Assembly (NCBI RefSeq): GCF_003614435.1
Contig: NZ_CP025546.1
Coordinates: forward strand, 5,890,001-5,954,000
Reading direction: 5' to 3'
Source of the DNA: Mycobacterium paragordonae
GTDB taxonomy: Bacteria; Actinomycetota; Actinomycetes; Mycobacteriales; Mycobacteriaceae
DNA: 64,000 bases
A program made the translations under genes and the position numbers. Below are positions 35,883-44,749 of this stretch, in pieces (the first letter of the stretch is position 1; every line of letters starts with the position of its first letter). The notes under the pieces are model-generated. The model was not told the origin of the DNA. It did not search any database and worked only from the letters and a program-made list of their open reading frames with translations.

Positions 35883-36533
35883 ATGCGACCAAGGACCGCC
35901 GAGGCGGCCCGCCCCTTCTCGGTCGCGATGAAGGAAGGGTCGACGGCCGAGCACGAGGCGGCCGAGCGCTCGCCTTTTGTCTCCGAATTGCTGTCCGGTC
36001 GCGTCAATCGGCGCGGCTACGCCGATTACCTGCTGCGGTTGCGAGTGATTTACGAGGCGCTGGAGGTCGCGGTGCGCGCCCACCGGGACGACCCGCTGGT
36101 TGCCGCCGTGTACGACCCGTCACTGGAACGCCTGGCAGCCATCGATGCGGATTTGGAGTACTGGGCACCGGGTGAAACGCGCGAATCCGACTCCGCCGCC
36201 GCGCTGGCGTATCGGCACCGGTTGGCCGGCGCCCCCTGGGGTGGAGCGCTGGTGGCTCACCATTACACCCGCTACCTGGGCGACCTCTCCGGCGGACAGG
36301 CGATCGGCAGGATTCTCAACCGCACGTTCGAATTGGCCGGAGCCGGCCTGGCCTTCTACCACTTCCCGGTGCGCCCGAAGCCGTACAAGGATGCCTACCG
36401 GGCCAGGCTCGACGCCCTCGACCTCGCCGACGACGCGATCGATCGCGCCGTCGACGAGGTGCGGGTCGCCTTCAGCCTGAACCAGGCGCTGTTCGACGAA
36501 CTGGCCCAGAACCTACCGGCCTATCGGCACTGA
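35883..36533 (+). CDS. heme oxygenase (biliverdin-producing)
   Basis: A 216-residue HmuO/HO-1-like heme oxygenase. STAEHEAAE provides the proximal heme histidine, RVIYEALE follows, and GDLSGGQAIGR is the distal helix glycine motif. It opens heme to biliverdin, CO and iron with a reductase partner. M. tuberculosis is known for the unrelated MhuD enzyme, so a canonical heme oxygenase is notable. A GTG three bases upstream (35880) is an alternative start. Confidence 0.9.
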   Translation: MRPRTAEAARPFSVAMKEGSTAEHEAAERSPFVSELLSGRVNRRGYADYLLRLRVIYEALEVAVRAHRDDPLVAAVYDPSLERLAAIDADLEYWAPGETRESDSAAALAYRHRLAGAPWGGALVAHHYTRYLGDLSGGQAIGRILNRTFELAGAGLAFYHFPVRPKPYKDAYRARLDALDLADDAIDRAVDEVRVAFSLNQALFDELAQNLPAYRH

Positions 36534-36552
36534 CCTGGCCCCGAGGCCAGAC

Positions 36553-36837
36553 TCAGCGGAGCGTCCCGGTCCGGGTGCGGCGCCCGGTGACCGCTTCGTA
36601 AACCGCGATGAAGATGACCGCCAGGCCCACTCCGATGAAGAAGGGAATCCAGGCGATTCCACCGTTGGCATTGGAGTATCCGAAATGGCTTGCAATAGCC
36701 GATCCGAGTAATCCGCCCGCGGCGCCGAGAAGAACCGTCACAATCATGCCGACGTTCTGCTTACCCGGCATGACAACCCGCGCCACCAAACCGATGATTG
36801 CGCCGACAACAAGAGCCAAGACAATTGTTCCGACCAT
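36553..36837 (-). CDS. GlsB/YeaQ/YmgE family membrane protein
   Basis: A 94-residue protein with three membrane helices (IVLALVVGAIIGLVARVV, MIVTVLLGAAGGLLGSAIA, WIPFFIGVGLAVIFIAVYE) and the family pattern of a conserved glycine-rich second helix. These are transglycosylase-associated-like stress proteins of unknown mechanism. It is monocistronic and convergent with the heme oxygenase gene. Confidence 0.88.
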   Translation of the reverse strand: MVGTIVLALVVGAIIGLVARVVMPGKQNVGMIVTVLLGAAGGLLGSAIASHFGYSNANGGIAWIPFFIGVGLAVIFIAVYEAVTGRRTRTGTLR

Positions 36838-37041
36838 TTCAGACTCCTGACCTTTGGGCGCCCCGAGCGGCCGCCTCTGCTGAGCGGGTTCCCTAATCCA
36901 GCGGGCTTATAACCACCCTTTTGGGTGTATCGGTCGGCGGACTTTGATGATCACCACAGCGAGTCCACAGCTGGTTTACAGCTCCCAGACCCGGGGTAGT
37001 CCGCAGATTGTCCGCACACATCTCTCGAGGAGTCGCAGCAC

Positions 37042-37260
37042 ATGGCCACCAATATCTGCCCCGCGTGTGGCTATCCGACACTGCACCCCACCCTGTGCGC
37101 CTTCTGCTGCCCCAGCGAGGCGGGGACAGGCAACCACGGAATTGGGCGGACATCCTTCACCAAGATGCCGGCGTATGAACCGTCGTGGATCACTATGCGT
37201 GATTCCGACTCTTATTCCACTGCGCGAATCGGCGCCTGGCCCGGCCCCATAGCAAGCTGA
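37042..37260 (+). CDS. small zinc-ribbon-like protein, hypothetical
   Basis: A 72-residue protein with two cysteine pairs near the N terminus (ICPACGYPTLHPTLCAFCC, split: ICPACG and LCAFCC), which suggests a zinc ribbon. The rest is polar and unlike a known domain. A ribosome site (CGAGGAG) precedes the ATG. It is not adjacent to a known operon. Function unknown. Confidence 0.6.
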   Translation: MATNICPACGYPTLHPTLCAFCCPSEAGTGNHGIGRTSFTKMPAYEPSWITMRDSDSYSTARIGAWPGPIAS

Positions 37261-37512
37261 GTCGTCGCGAAAACCGGCGATCGAATGCCCCTGACGGTGC
37301 CTGACAATTCGCGGCTGCGCGTCTGAATTCGCGAGCGCGAAATACACATCGGCAAAACGAAAAATTCCGGTAAGCCTCGCCATTTTCCATTTGTGCCAAC
37401 GGATTGCTTTGTGCGAGCTGAGAATTGGCTGGACGTAGCTTAGGTAATCGCCGATCCGCCTGACCAAATCCGAACCCACGTGGCAGTGTCGTGTTGTGGG
37501 GGAGATGGGCGA

Positions 37513-39201
37513 GTGACATACGTGCAGACAGAGCCGCAGGTGCTGGCGTCCGCGGCCGCGGGCGTGGCTTCCATTCGTTCGTCGATCACGGAGGCCACTG
37601 CGGCAGCGGCGCATGCGACCGGGGACATGGCGGCAATGGCCGCCGACGAGGTGTCCGAGGCGGTGGCCAACCTGTTCAACGCCTTCGCCCGTGAGGGCCA
37701 GGCGGCTATGGCGCAGGCCGCCGTGTTTCAGGACCAGTTCGCCCACCTACTGGCCGCGGCCGGAAACTCCTACGCCAGTGCGGAGGCCGCCAACCTGAGC
37801 GCGCTTGCCGCACCGCTGACCGGGGGCACGAGTGCGCTGACCGACGCCGTTGCGGCCGGCCCGTACGTCACCTTGGTCATGGGTGGCAGCGGAACACCCA
37901 TCCCGCCAGCCGATTTCGTCGCCAACGTGGTCAGCAGGTACGTGACGCCCTACTTCCCCGCCGGGGTGGTGAAGCCACTCTTTCTGCCGGCGGGCGAGTA
38001 TCCCGACAGCGGCATCAAAGATCTCACCTCGGATGTGTCGATAGCGCGCGGCGTCGATATCCTGACCACCACCATCCAGCAGCAACTCGCCGCTGGAAAA
38101 ACCGTCAACGTGGTCGGCTACTCGCAGAGCGCCAACATCGCCTCGCTGGTGATGCAGCAGCTGAACCCCACCGGGACGCCCAGCTCACTACCGGTGAACT
38201 TTGTGCTGCTTGGAAATTCGATGAATCCCAACGGCGGTTGGGACGCCCGCTTCCCCGGCCTGACCTTCCCGAGTCTGGGATTCACGGCCCTGGGCGCGGC
38301 ACCGACCAACTCCTTCCCGACCACGTCGTACACGATCGAATACGACGGCTGGGCCGATTTTCCGCGATACCCGATCAATATCCTGTCCGACCTGAACGCC
38401 CTCTTCGGCATGGTGACCGTGCACGGCGGATACGACAGTCTCACTGCAGCGCAACTCAATTCGGCGATCATCCTGCCCACCCAGGGACCGACCACCAGCA
38501 CCTATTACATGATCCCGAGTCAAAACCTGCCGCTGCTGGAACCGCTGCGCTATCTCCCCGTCATCGGGGATCCGATGGCCGACGTACTGCAACCGATCCT
38601 CCGACCCCTGATCAACTGGGGGTACGGCGACCCGAACTACGGCTGGTCCACTGGACCCGCGAATGTGCCCACGCCATTCGGGTTCCTGCCGCCTCCCGAG
38701 ACCACCATCGCCCTGGGGCCGGCCCTGCTCAACGGATTTCAGCAGGGGATGCTTGCTGGAACAACCCACCTGTCCACCATCGGACCGCCCACTTCGCCTG
38801 CGTTGCCGTCTTTTTCGGATATCGTCTCACCGCTTTCCGCGGGGCCGGGCACTCCGGCACTCCCCAGCGTCACCGACCTGCTGCGCGAAATACAAAGCGC
38901 GAACAGCCAAATCGTCGGGTCATCGACGATGGCTCTGTCGACCGCCTACTCGACGCTGCTGCCGACCGCGGATATCGCCGCTGCGGCGCTGATCTCACTG
39001 CCGTCGTACGACTACAACCTGTTCTTGGACGGGCTGATTCAGATGGTCAACGGGCAGCCCATAGAGGGACTGGTGAACGCGATCGGCAACCCGATCGCCG
39101 CGAACATGGGGTTGCTTCCGTTCTTGGCGGGTCTAGAGCTCGCCAGCGTGGCCGTGGCGGGGGATTCGATCGTGACGGGGACGCCGTTTACCGGTCCCTG
39201 A
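37513..39201 (+). CDS. PE family protein with PE-PPE hydrolase domain
   Basis: A 562-residue protein. Residues 1-100 are a PE domain (VTYVQTEPQVLASAA start, ANLFNAFAREGQ, helical hairpin). The rest is a PE-PPE (PF08237) serine-hydrolase-like domain with VMGGSGTP, VVGYSQSANIAS (nucleophile Ser) and NPNGGWDARFPG. PE domains direct secretion through type VII (ESX-5-like) systems. The GTG start is chosen because PE proteins begin right at this motif and a GGGGAG ribosome site precedes it. It probably has a cell-wall ester or lipid substrate. Confidence 0.9.
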   Translation: MTYVQTEPQVLASAAAGVASIRSSITEATAAAAHATGDMAAMAADEVSEAVANLFNAFAREGQAAMAQAAVFQDQFAHLLAAAGNSYASAEAANLSALAAPLTGGTSALTDAVAAGPYVTLVMGGSGTPIPPADFVANVVSRYVTPYFPAGVVKPLFLPAGEYPDSGIKDLTSDVSIARGVDILTTTIQQQLAAGKTVNVVGYSQSANIASLVMQQLNPTGTPSSLPVNFVLLGNSMNPNGGWDARFPGLTFPSLGFTALGAAPTNSFPTTSYTIEYDGWADFPRYPINILSDLNALFGMVTVHGGYDSLTAAQLNSAIILPTQGPTTSTYYMIPSQNLPLLEPLRYLPVIGDPMADVLQPILRPLINWGYGDPNYGWSTGPANVPTPFGFLPPPETTIALGPALLNGFQQGMLAGTTHLSTIGPPTSPALPSFSDIVSPLSAGPGTPALPSVTDLLREIQSANSQIVGSSTMALSTAYSTLLPTADIAAAALISLPSYDYNLFLDGLIQMVNGQPIEGLVNAIGNPIAANMGLLPFLAGLELASVAVAGDSIVTGTPFTGP

Positions 39202-39231
39202 TCACATCGCACGGGCACCGCGTCGCCGCGA

Positions 39232-40050
39232 TCAGGCTGCGGACCGATTGTTGCGCCGGCGCGACGGGGTGACCTCCGGGAGTCGGGGCAGCGGCCGCAA
39301 CCGATGGTCGGACGTGAAGATCTGGCGCAGCAGACCCAGGGCGATGACGACGGTGGTGGTCGCGGTCGATCCGAGGACGAGAAACATGACCACTGCCTGT
39401 ACCAGCACGGCTTGCAGGGGTGGCACGCCGGCCAGAATGAGACCGGTCATCGCGCCGGGCAGAAAGACCAGCCCGGTGGCCTTGGTCGACTCGATCTGCG
39501 GCGTGAGCGCCGAGCGCAGGGCGGTTCGGACGTAGGGGGTGGCGGCCTGGCGCGACGGCTGGCCCAGAGCGAGCCTGGCTTCGACCTCGTCCCGTTTGTC
39601 GCGCAGCTCATCGACCAGCCGACGGGCCACCAGCACCACGGCGGTCATGGAGTTGCCGATCATCATGCCGACGATCGGCACCAGGGTGCGGCTCTGCAGG
39701 GGGAAGACCCGCAGTCCGAACACCACTCCCAGCGTGACCACCGCGGCGGCGGCGAACGCGATGACGGCCAGCCTGCCAAGGCGGGGCACCTCGGGGACGC
39801 GTCGGCGCGCGACGTCGCCGGCGTAGAGAACCATGCCCGCGGTCCAGGCCCAGGACCACCACAGCGAGCGGCCGGGCTGCAACAGCCAGGCCAGGGCCAC
39901 CCCGACGATCAGCAATTGGATCAGGGCCCGGGTCGCGGCCCAGAGCACCTGCCGCTCCAGGCCGAGCCGCTGCCAGAGCGAGATCCCGGCGGCGAAGGCG
40001 ACAAGCGCCAGCGACATGGCCAACCCGACCCAGGACACCGGCCCGTTCAT
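39232..40050 (-). CDS. UPF0014/FetB-like ABC permease
   Basis: A 272-residue membrane protein of the FetB (YbbM) family with about seven helices, MMIGNSMTAVVLV, RDKRDEVEARLALGQPSRQA (split: EVEARLALG), and SALTPQIESTKATGLVFLPGAMTGLILAG (split: STKATGLVFLPGAMTG). E. coli FetAB promotes iron export under oxidative stress. The start overlaps the stop of the ATPase gene by 4 bp (ATGA). It is the last gene of the ArsR-ArsC operon. Confidence 0.88.
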   Translation of the reverse strand: MNGPVSWVGLAMSLALVAFAAGISLWQRLGLERQVLWAATRALIQLLIVGVALAWLLQPGRSLWWSWAWTAGMVLYAGDVARRRVPEVPRLGRLAVIAFAAAAVVTLGVVFGLRVFPLQSRTLVPIVGMMIGNSMTAVVLVARRLVDELRDKRDEVEARLALGQPSRQAATPYVRTALRSALTPQIESTKATGLVFLPGAMTGLILAGVPPLQAVLVQAVVMFLVLGSTATTTVVIALGLLRQIFTSDHRLRPLPRLPEVTPSRRRNNRSAA

Positions 40051-40745
40051 CGCGCCACCTCCCCGGGATCCGCGGGGACCGGTGTGATTCCGAGGCAGCG
40101 TCCATCCTCGATGCGCAGCACGCGGTCGGCGATGCGGGCCACCTGTTCGGCGTTGTGGCTGACCCACAGCGCCGACAGCCCCGCGTCGGCCAGTTCCCGT
40201 ACCGCCTCCTCGATTACCCGCGCGGCCACGGCGTCCTCCGATGATGTGGGCTCATCGAGCAGCAACACGTCAGGTCGCGCAATCAACGCGCGGGCCAAGC
40301 ACATTCGTTGCGCCTCCCCTCCGGAGAGCGCGGTCGCGTCGCGGTCCAGCCATGAGCCCGTCAGCGCAACCCGGGCCAGCACTTGTTCCATCTGCGCCTC
40401 AGTTGCCTCGGGTTCGGCAACGTGCAGGTTGTCGGCCACGGTCCCGGGAAACGGGGTCGGGCGCTGAAAACACATGCCGACCTCGCGGCGCAGCCGCAAC
40501 GGATCCAGATCGGCGATGTCGGCTCCCCGGAACAGAACCCGGCCACCGGTGGGCACCTCCAGTCGGTTGCACAGCCGCAGCATCGTCGACTTGCCCGATC
40601 CGGAGGGACCGAACACTGCCGTCACCCCACCCTCGGGCACCGTGGCATCGAAGCCGTCCAGGGCTCGCACGCCGTCGCGCTCTACTTCGACGTCCTCGAA
40701 AACGAACAGCGCCCGCTCGGGTCCCACCACGCGACCTCCGTTCAT
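40047..40745 (-). CDS. FetA-like ABC transporter ATPase
   Basis: A 232-residue ABC ATPase with Walker A GPSGSGKST, Q-loop CFQRPTPFPG, signature LSGGEAQRMCLARAL, Walker B VLLLDEPTS and switch histidine WVSHN. It pairs with the FetB-like permease. The ATG overlaps the multicopper oxidase stop (ATGA). The IS insertion upstream may therefore lower its translation unless transcription from the IS rescues it. Confidence 0.9.
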   Translation of the reverse strand: MNGGRVVGPERALFVFEDVEVERDGVRALDGFDATVPEGGVTAVFGPSGSGKSTMLRLCNRLEVPTGGRVLFRGADIADLDPLRLRREVGMCFQRPTPFPGTVADNLHVAEPEATEAQMEQVLARVALTGSWLDRDATALSGGEAQRMCLARALIARPDVLLLDEPTSSEDAVAARVIEEAVRELADAGLSALWVSHNAEQVARIADRVLRIEDGRCLGITPVPADPGEVAR

Positions 40746-40949
40746 TTGGTGTTCAGCAGCGCCATCAGGCCGTAGTCCATGTGAATCTGCTGATGGCAGT
40801 GCAGCAGTGACAGGCCGGGTTGATCGGCGACGAAGTCGACCTCCATCGTCTGATAACCGCCCAGCATGGCGACGTCCTTGCGTACGCCACCGGTGGGTGT
40901 TCCGGCGAAGCGGGTGATCTCGAAGGTGTGCCGATGCAGATGCATGGGG

Positions 40950-42232
40950 CTCATTGTCAAGTGGTCAGTGCAACATGGCCTAGGCGGCTTGGTGGAGTAG
41001 GACGTAAAGGCGCTGGGCGGGGGTGTCGAGGTTGAGGGTGGGGCGGGGTCGGCGATTGAGGGTGTCTTGGATGTGTTTGAGGTCAGCTTTGGTGTAGCCG
41101 CTGAGGTCGCTGCCTTTTTGGAACCAAAACCGTAGGAGGCGGTTGGTGTTTTCGTTGCTGCCGCGCTGCCAGGGTGAGTGGGGGTTACAGAAATAGACCG
41201 GGGTCCCCAGCTGTAGCTGAATGTCGCGCCAGTTGGCCATTTCGCTGCCTCGGTCCCAGGTGATCGAGCGCCGCAGATGCTCGGGCAATTCTTTCATCGC
41301 CTCGATCATTGCGGTGGCGACGGTTTCGGCGCTGCGATCGCCAAGCAGGTGCAGCAAGATAGTGAATCGGGTGCTGCGCTCGACGAGGGTTCCGATAGCG
41401 CTGTTGTTGGGCCCCACAATCAGGTCGCCTTCCCAATGACCAGGCACCGCACGGTCGGCGACCTCGGCAGGGCGGTCGCTGATGGTGAATTCCTCACCGC
41501 TGCTGTAGACCCCACGGCTGGTGTTGCGACCGCGCGGTTTGCGGCTGGCTCGTTTGGTGGACAGGCATTTGTTGAGGTCAGCGCGCAAACTGCCACGGGT
41601 CTGCACATACAAGCATTGGTAGATGGTCTCGTGGCTCACCCTGGCCAGCTTGTCACCAGGATGATCACGAGCCAACACCTCAGCGATGAGCTTGGGGCTC
41701 CAACCTTGCTCCATCCAAGCCTCGATGGCCGCGCACAGTGGATGATCAACCAGTTTGAATCCCTTGGGCCGGCGCGCTCGTTCAGCAGCTCGAGCATGCG
41801 CCATCAACGCGTGATAATCCCCATCAGGCAAGCTGTTCCGCTCGAACTCACGACCGATCGTAGAGCGATGGCGCCCCAGACGCTGTCCGATCTGAGCAGC
41901 GCAGAGCCCTGCATCACGCAACCGCATGATCTCGATGCGTTCCTCGCCGCAGATCCTGCGACCCGGACCTCCCGGCCGCCTTGACCAATCACCTGGGTTT
42001 GCTAAACCGCAAGCATTCCTACCGCCATTGACGAGCTGCATCGCCCCAGCATCACGCCACCAAATCCACGCACGCGTTGTCGACACGCCCATCGCCTTGG
42101 CGGCACGGTGCACCGGCACACCGCCGCACACCCGATCAAAGAACTCCCGACGCACCCACTTCGAATGCGGATATCCACTCGGCATCGCAACCCCTAAATC
42201 CACGGATGTTGCACTGACCGTATGAATCCACC
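40950..42232. mobile_element. IS30-family insertion sequence (about 1283 bp)
   Basis: The ends carry an imperfect inverted repeat whose inner part is exact over 14 bases (GGTCAGTGCAACAT). The right end read inward (GGTGGATTCATACGGTCAGT) resembles the E. coli IS30 end as I recall it. A 3-bp duplication GGG flanks it (40947-40949 and 42233-42235). The element carries one DDE transposase gene that fills almost its whole length. Removing it restores the host oxidase frame, so the boundaries are well supported. Confidence 0.88.
40980..42203 (-). CDS. IS30-family transposase
   Basis: A 407-residue IS30-type transposase. The N terminus has two helix-turn-helix parts (RVCGGVPVHRAAKAMGVS and AAQIGQRLGRHRSTIGREFERN). 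The catalytic core has DDE residues in GHWEGDLIVG, TWDRGSEM and SNENTNRLLR. It is apparently intact, so the element may still move. The start is GTG at 42203 or an ATG six codons in. It lies on the same strand as the oxidase it interrupts. Confidence 0.92.
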   Translation of the reverse strand: MDLGVAMPSGYPHSKWVRREFFDRVCGGVPVHRAAKAMGVSTTRAWIWWRDAGAMQLVNGGRNACGLANPGDWSRRPGGPGRRICGEERIEIMRLRDAGLCAAQIGQRLGRHRSTIGREFERNSLPDGDYHALMAHARAAERARRPKGFKLVDHPLCAAIEAWMEQGWSPKLIAEVLARDHPGDKLARVSHETIYQCLYVQTRGSLRADLNKCLSTKRASRKPRGRNTSRGVYSSGEEFTISDRPAEVADRAVPGHWEGDLIVGPNNSAIGTLVERSTRFTILLHLLGDRSAETVATAMIEAMKELPEHLRRSITWDRGSEMANWRDIQLQLGTPVYFCNPHSPWQRGSNENTNRLLRFWFQKGSDLSGYTKADLKHIQDTLNRRPRPTLNLDTPAQRLYVLLHQAA

Positions 42233-43502
42233 GGGTGCATGTCGTCGGTGGCGTTGCGGAAGCGAAGTCGGTACCGCTTGTTCAGCGTCAGGCCGAACAT
42301 CGGTCCGTCCATGGAAAACGGTGTGCCGTTGAACGTCCAGACGTTGAACCCCTTGTCGGCGGCGTTGCGTTTCTCGATCAGCAGATCGATGGTGTGATCC
42401 GGCGGGGTGCCCGGCGCCGCGCCGGGTGGGGCGAACAGGCGGTAGTCCCAGGTGAACGCGGGAGGCGGCACCCATCGCGGATCGCCGTTCTGCCCGGCGT
42501 ATTCCACGACGATGCCCATCCCGTGGCCGCGGTCGTCGTCGGACAGGTCCCCGAGCACCCACACTCCGGGATTGGTCATCGTGACGACCGCCGAGATCCG
42601 CTCGGCGGCACCGAGCCACAGCACCGGCACCGTCGCGGGGTTGGGCACCGGGTTGCCGTCCAGGGCAATGACCTCGAAGGCGTGCCCGGGCAGGGCCAGG
42701 CTGCGGGTCTCGGTGGCGCTGCCGTTGAGCACATGCAGCAACACTCGCTGCCCGGTCTGTACCCGGATCGGGTCACCGTGGCCGAGCATGCGTCCGTTGA
42801 CGGCGAATGCGCCGTAACCGACTTCGAACCCGTGCGGATCACCCCGGTTCAGCGACGCGTTCATCGCGGACTCGCCTTTTTGCTTGAGGTCGGGGTCTTC
42901 GTCACCGGCCAGAAAATCGCTGGCCATGTCTCCCCCGCGGCTGAAGGCGGGCTCAAACTCTTTGAGCGTCAAGAAGATTTCCTGGTCGTAGCGGCCCGGA
43001 TTCTGTTTGGGTTCGATGTAGACGGGGCCCACCAGCCCGCTGTACTGCCCCCGCGAGAGATCGTCGCGTGGCACCACGTGCGTGTGATAGAAGCGATAGC
43101 CGGCCGGGCCGGGGACGAAGGAAATGCGCCGCATGCCGTGTGCGGGAATGTCCGGCGTCCCCTCCTCGGCGGCGCCGTCGACATCGACACCCACGTGCTG
43201 GCCGTGCCAGTGCAGTTGCTCGGGGGTGCCGGTGTCGTTGTAGATGTCGATCGAGGTTTGCTGGCCCTCTTTCAGCCGGACCAGCGGTCCGGGGAACTGG
43301 CCGTTGTACAGCAGGGTGGGCACGATGTGGCCGGGGGCCAGCTCAACGGTGCCGGTGCCGATCCGGAGGGTGTAGTCCGGCTTGCCGCCTGGCGGGGACG
43401 GGGGCCCGGGCCGCGAGCAGCCCGCCGTCGAGCCGGCCACACCGGCGGCGAGCGCGGCGGCGGCGCCGCTCCACCTCAGGAAATCCCGCCGGGTGCCGCT
43501 GC

Positions 43503-43898
43503 TCATCTCGGCCCGGCGGGGGTGAACAGTTCGACCGGGTTGCCGGCCGGGTCGTCGAGCACGATCTGGCGCCCCCCGGGCCCGCTGATGACGTCGCTGC
43601 GGAACCTGACCCCCGCGGCGCGCAGCCGCGCCGCCTCTGCGTCCACGTCAGAAACGATCAGGTGGATGCGGTTCCAGCCGCCGGGACCGGGTTTCGTCCC
43701 GTCGGGCATGGGCCGGCCAGCCGAGCTGGCAGGACCCGCCAACAGCAGGCGCAGGTTGCCGCGGGTGACGTCGGCGAATGCCGGCAGATGCGCGCTACGC
43801 ACGCTGAAGCCGAGGTGGGTGGTGTAGAAATCGATCGCGGCCGCCACGTCGTCGACGAGATAACGGACGCTGACCACACTGTCGTCGAGATCGGTCAC
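43503..43898 (-). CDS. VOC family (glyoxalase-like) protein
   Basis: A 131-residue vicinal-oxygen-chelate protein with two beta-alpha-beta-beta-beta units (SVRYLVDDVAAAIDFYTTHLGF; NRIHLIVSDVDAEAARLRAAG, split: IHLIVSDVDAEAARL) and a C-terminal DDPAGNPVELF. The position within an arsenic-type operon raises the idea of an arsenic lyase like ArsI, but the protein has no cysteine, so that is unlikely. The GTG start has a GGGGGAG ribosome site and overlaps the ArsR-ArsC stop (GTGA). Function unknown. Confidence 0.85.
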   Translation of the reverse strand: MTDLDDSVVSVRYLVDDVAAAIDFYTTHLGFSVRSAHLPAFADVTRGNLRLLLAGPASSAGRPMPDGTKPGPGGWNRIHLIVSDVDAEAARLRAAGVRFRSDVISGPGGRQIVLDDPAGNPVELFTPAGPR

Positions 43899-44671
43899 AA
43901 TGTTTCTCCCCCTACGGTTTTCCGGGTCGGTTTGATGGCTTGCGCGAAGTAGCGGATGCGGCTGTGCAGGTCGGCCGTCACCGCGCGGAAGGCCGGATAG
44001 CCGGCCCGTCCGGCCCCGGCAGTAGCCGGGTCCGGGATGCTCCAGTGGATGGCCTGCCCTCCGGGAAACTCGGGACAGATCTCGCGAACTTTGTCGCACA
44101 CGGTGATGACGTAGTCGAACCGCCGTCTGCGCAGTTCGTCGAGGTGCTTGCTGCGCCGGCCGGTCACGTCAATGCCGTACTCGCGCAAAACACGGAATGT
44201 GTTGGCGTGGATGGGCTTTGGTCTGGACCCTGCACTGGCCACCCGCGCGCGCCGGCCGGCGGCCTGCTGCAGCAGCGCCTCCGCAATCTGCGAGCGGCTG
44301 CTGTTGCCGGTACACACGAACAACACGCGCACCGGCGTCGACCCGCCTGCGTGAACCGTCGGGGCGTCTGTCGCCAACCCGGGGTGCAGCGCCGCGCCCG
44401 TCGCCGCGAGAAGCTTTGCGCAGTGGCTTAATTCGATGCGGTAATAGCTGTCGCGGCCGTCGGCGGAGCTGCGCCGCATCGACACCAGCCCACCGGTGCG
44501 CAGCCGGCCCAGGTGGTAGGAGACCACGTTCTGGGGCTGTCCGACCAACTCGGTCAACTCGCCCACGCGCCGGTCGCTGCGCGACAGCTCGGACAGCAGT
44601 CGCCAGCGCAGCGGCTCGCCGGCCAGCCGCAAGAACGCGGGCGGCGAGGCCACGTCCGGGCCGATATGCAT
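43895..44671 (-). CDS. ArsR regulator fused to thioredoxin-type arsenate reductase
   Basis: A 258-residue fusion. Residues 1-95 form an ArsR-type winged helix (ELTELVGQPQNVVSYHLGRL). Residues 115-258 form a low-molecular-weight phosphatase-fold arsenate reductase with the CX5R loop CTGNSSR (Cys120, Arg126) and the redox pair Cys192/Cys199 in VCDKVREICP, plus IPDP. The reductase half would reduce arsenate using thioredoxin; the regulator half probably binds the operator at 44685-44700. It is the first gene of the operon ArsR-ArsC, VOC, oxidase, FetA, FetB, all with overlapping ends. Confidence 0.92.
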   Translation of the reverse strand: MHIGPDVASPPAFLRLAGEPLRWRLLSELSRSDRRVGELTELVGQPQNVVSYHLGRLRTGGLVSMRRSSADGRDSYYRIELSHCAKLLAATGAALHPGLATDAPTVHAGGSTPVRVLFVCTGNSSRSQIAEALLQQAAGRRARVASAGSRPKPIHANTFRVLREYGIDVTGRRSKHLDELRRRRFDYVITVCDKVREICPEFPGGQAIHWSIPDPATAGAGRAGYPAFRAVTADLHSRIRYFAQAIKPTRKTVGGETL

Positions 44672-44684
44672 TAACTTAAATTAC

Positions 44685-44700
44685 ATCAATCAGAATTGAT
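44685..44700. promoter_or_regulatory. ArsR-type operator ATCAAT-CAGA-ATTGAT
   Basis: A perfect 6-bp inverted repeat with a 4-bp spacer lies 14 bp upstream of the ArsR-ArsC start. It fits the ATCAA-N6-TTGAT pattern of known ArsR sites. A TAATTT -10-like hexamer and the closeness to the ATG suggest a leaderless transcript. Autoregulation by the fused ArsR domain is likely. Confidence 0.7.
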
Positions 44701-44749
44701 GCGTCTCGCGCCGGTGCGTGATGGACCGTTGCGGGGCAATCGTTCTGCG

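Larger units (their letters stand above)
40742..43506 (-). pseudogene. multicopper oxidase, interrupted by IS30-family element
   Basis: A Tat-exported multicopper oxidase. The N terminus has the twin-arginine motif TRRDFLRW and a lipobox-like STAGC. Copper motifs LHWHGQHV and YHTHVV follow, with the final HxCHxxxH in LLHCHQQIHMDYG. The reading frame breaks inside the HPxHLHxH motif: the N-terminal part (about 42233-43506) ends at DDMHP and the C-terminal part (40742-40949) resumes at MHLHRHTF. Joining the two flanks after removing the IS and one GGG duplication restores HPMHLHRH in frame. The C-terminal fragment may be translated alone from an internal start but lacks a copper site. Confidence 0.9.

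Noticed and set aside
36913..36928. A small CACCC-TTTT-GGGTG hairpin downstream of 36900.
   Set aside because: It is too short to assign as a terminator, and it is upstream rather than downstream of the flanking genes.
42136..42232. Reading of the oxidase frame 97 bases into the IS element.
   Set aside because: The residues after DDMHP are IS end sequence, not oxidase. The restored junction is with 40949.
43503..43898. Annotation of the VOC protein as an ArsI-type arsenic lyase.
   Set aside because: The protein contains no cysteine, whereas ArsI needs cysteines for arsenic binding.
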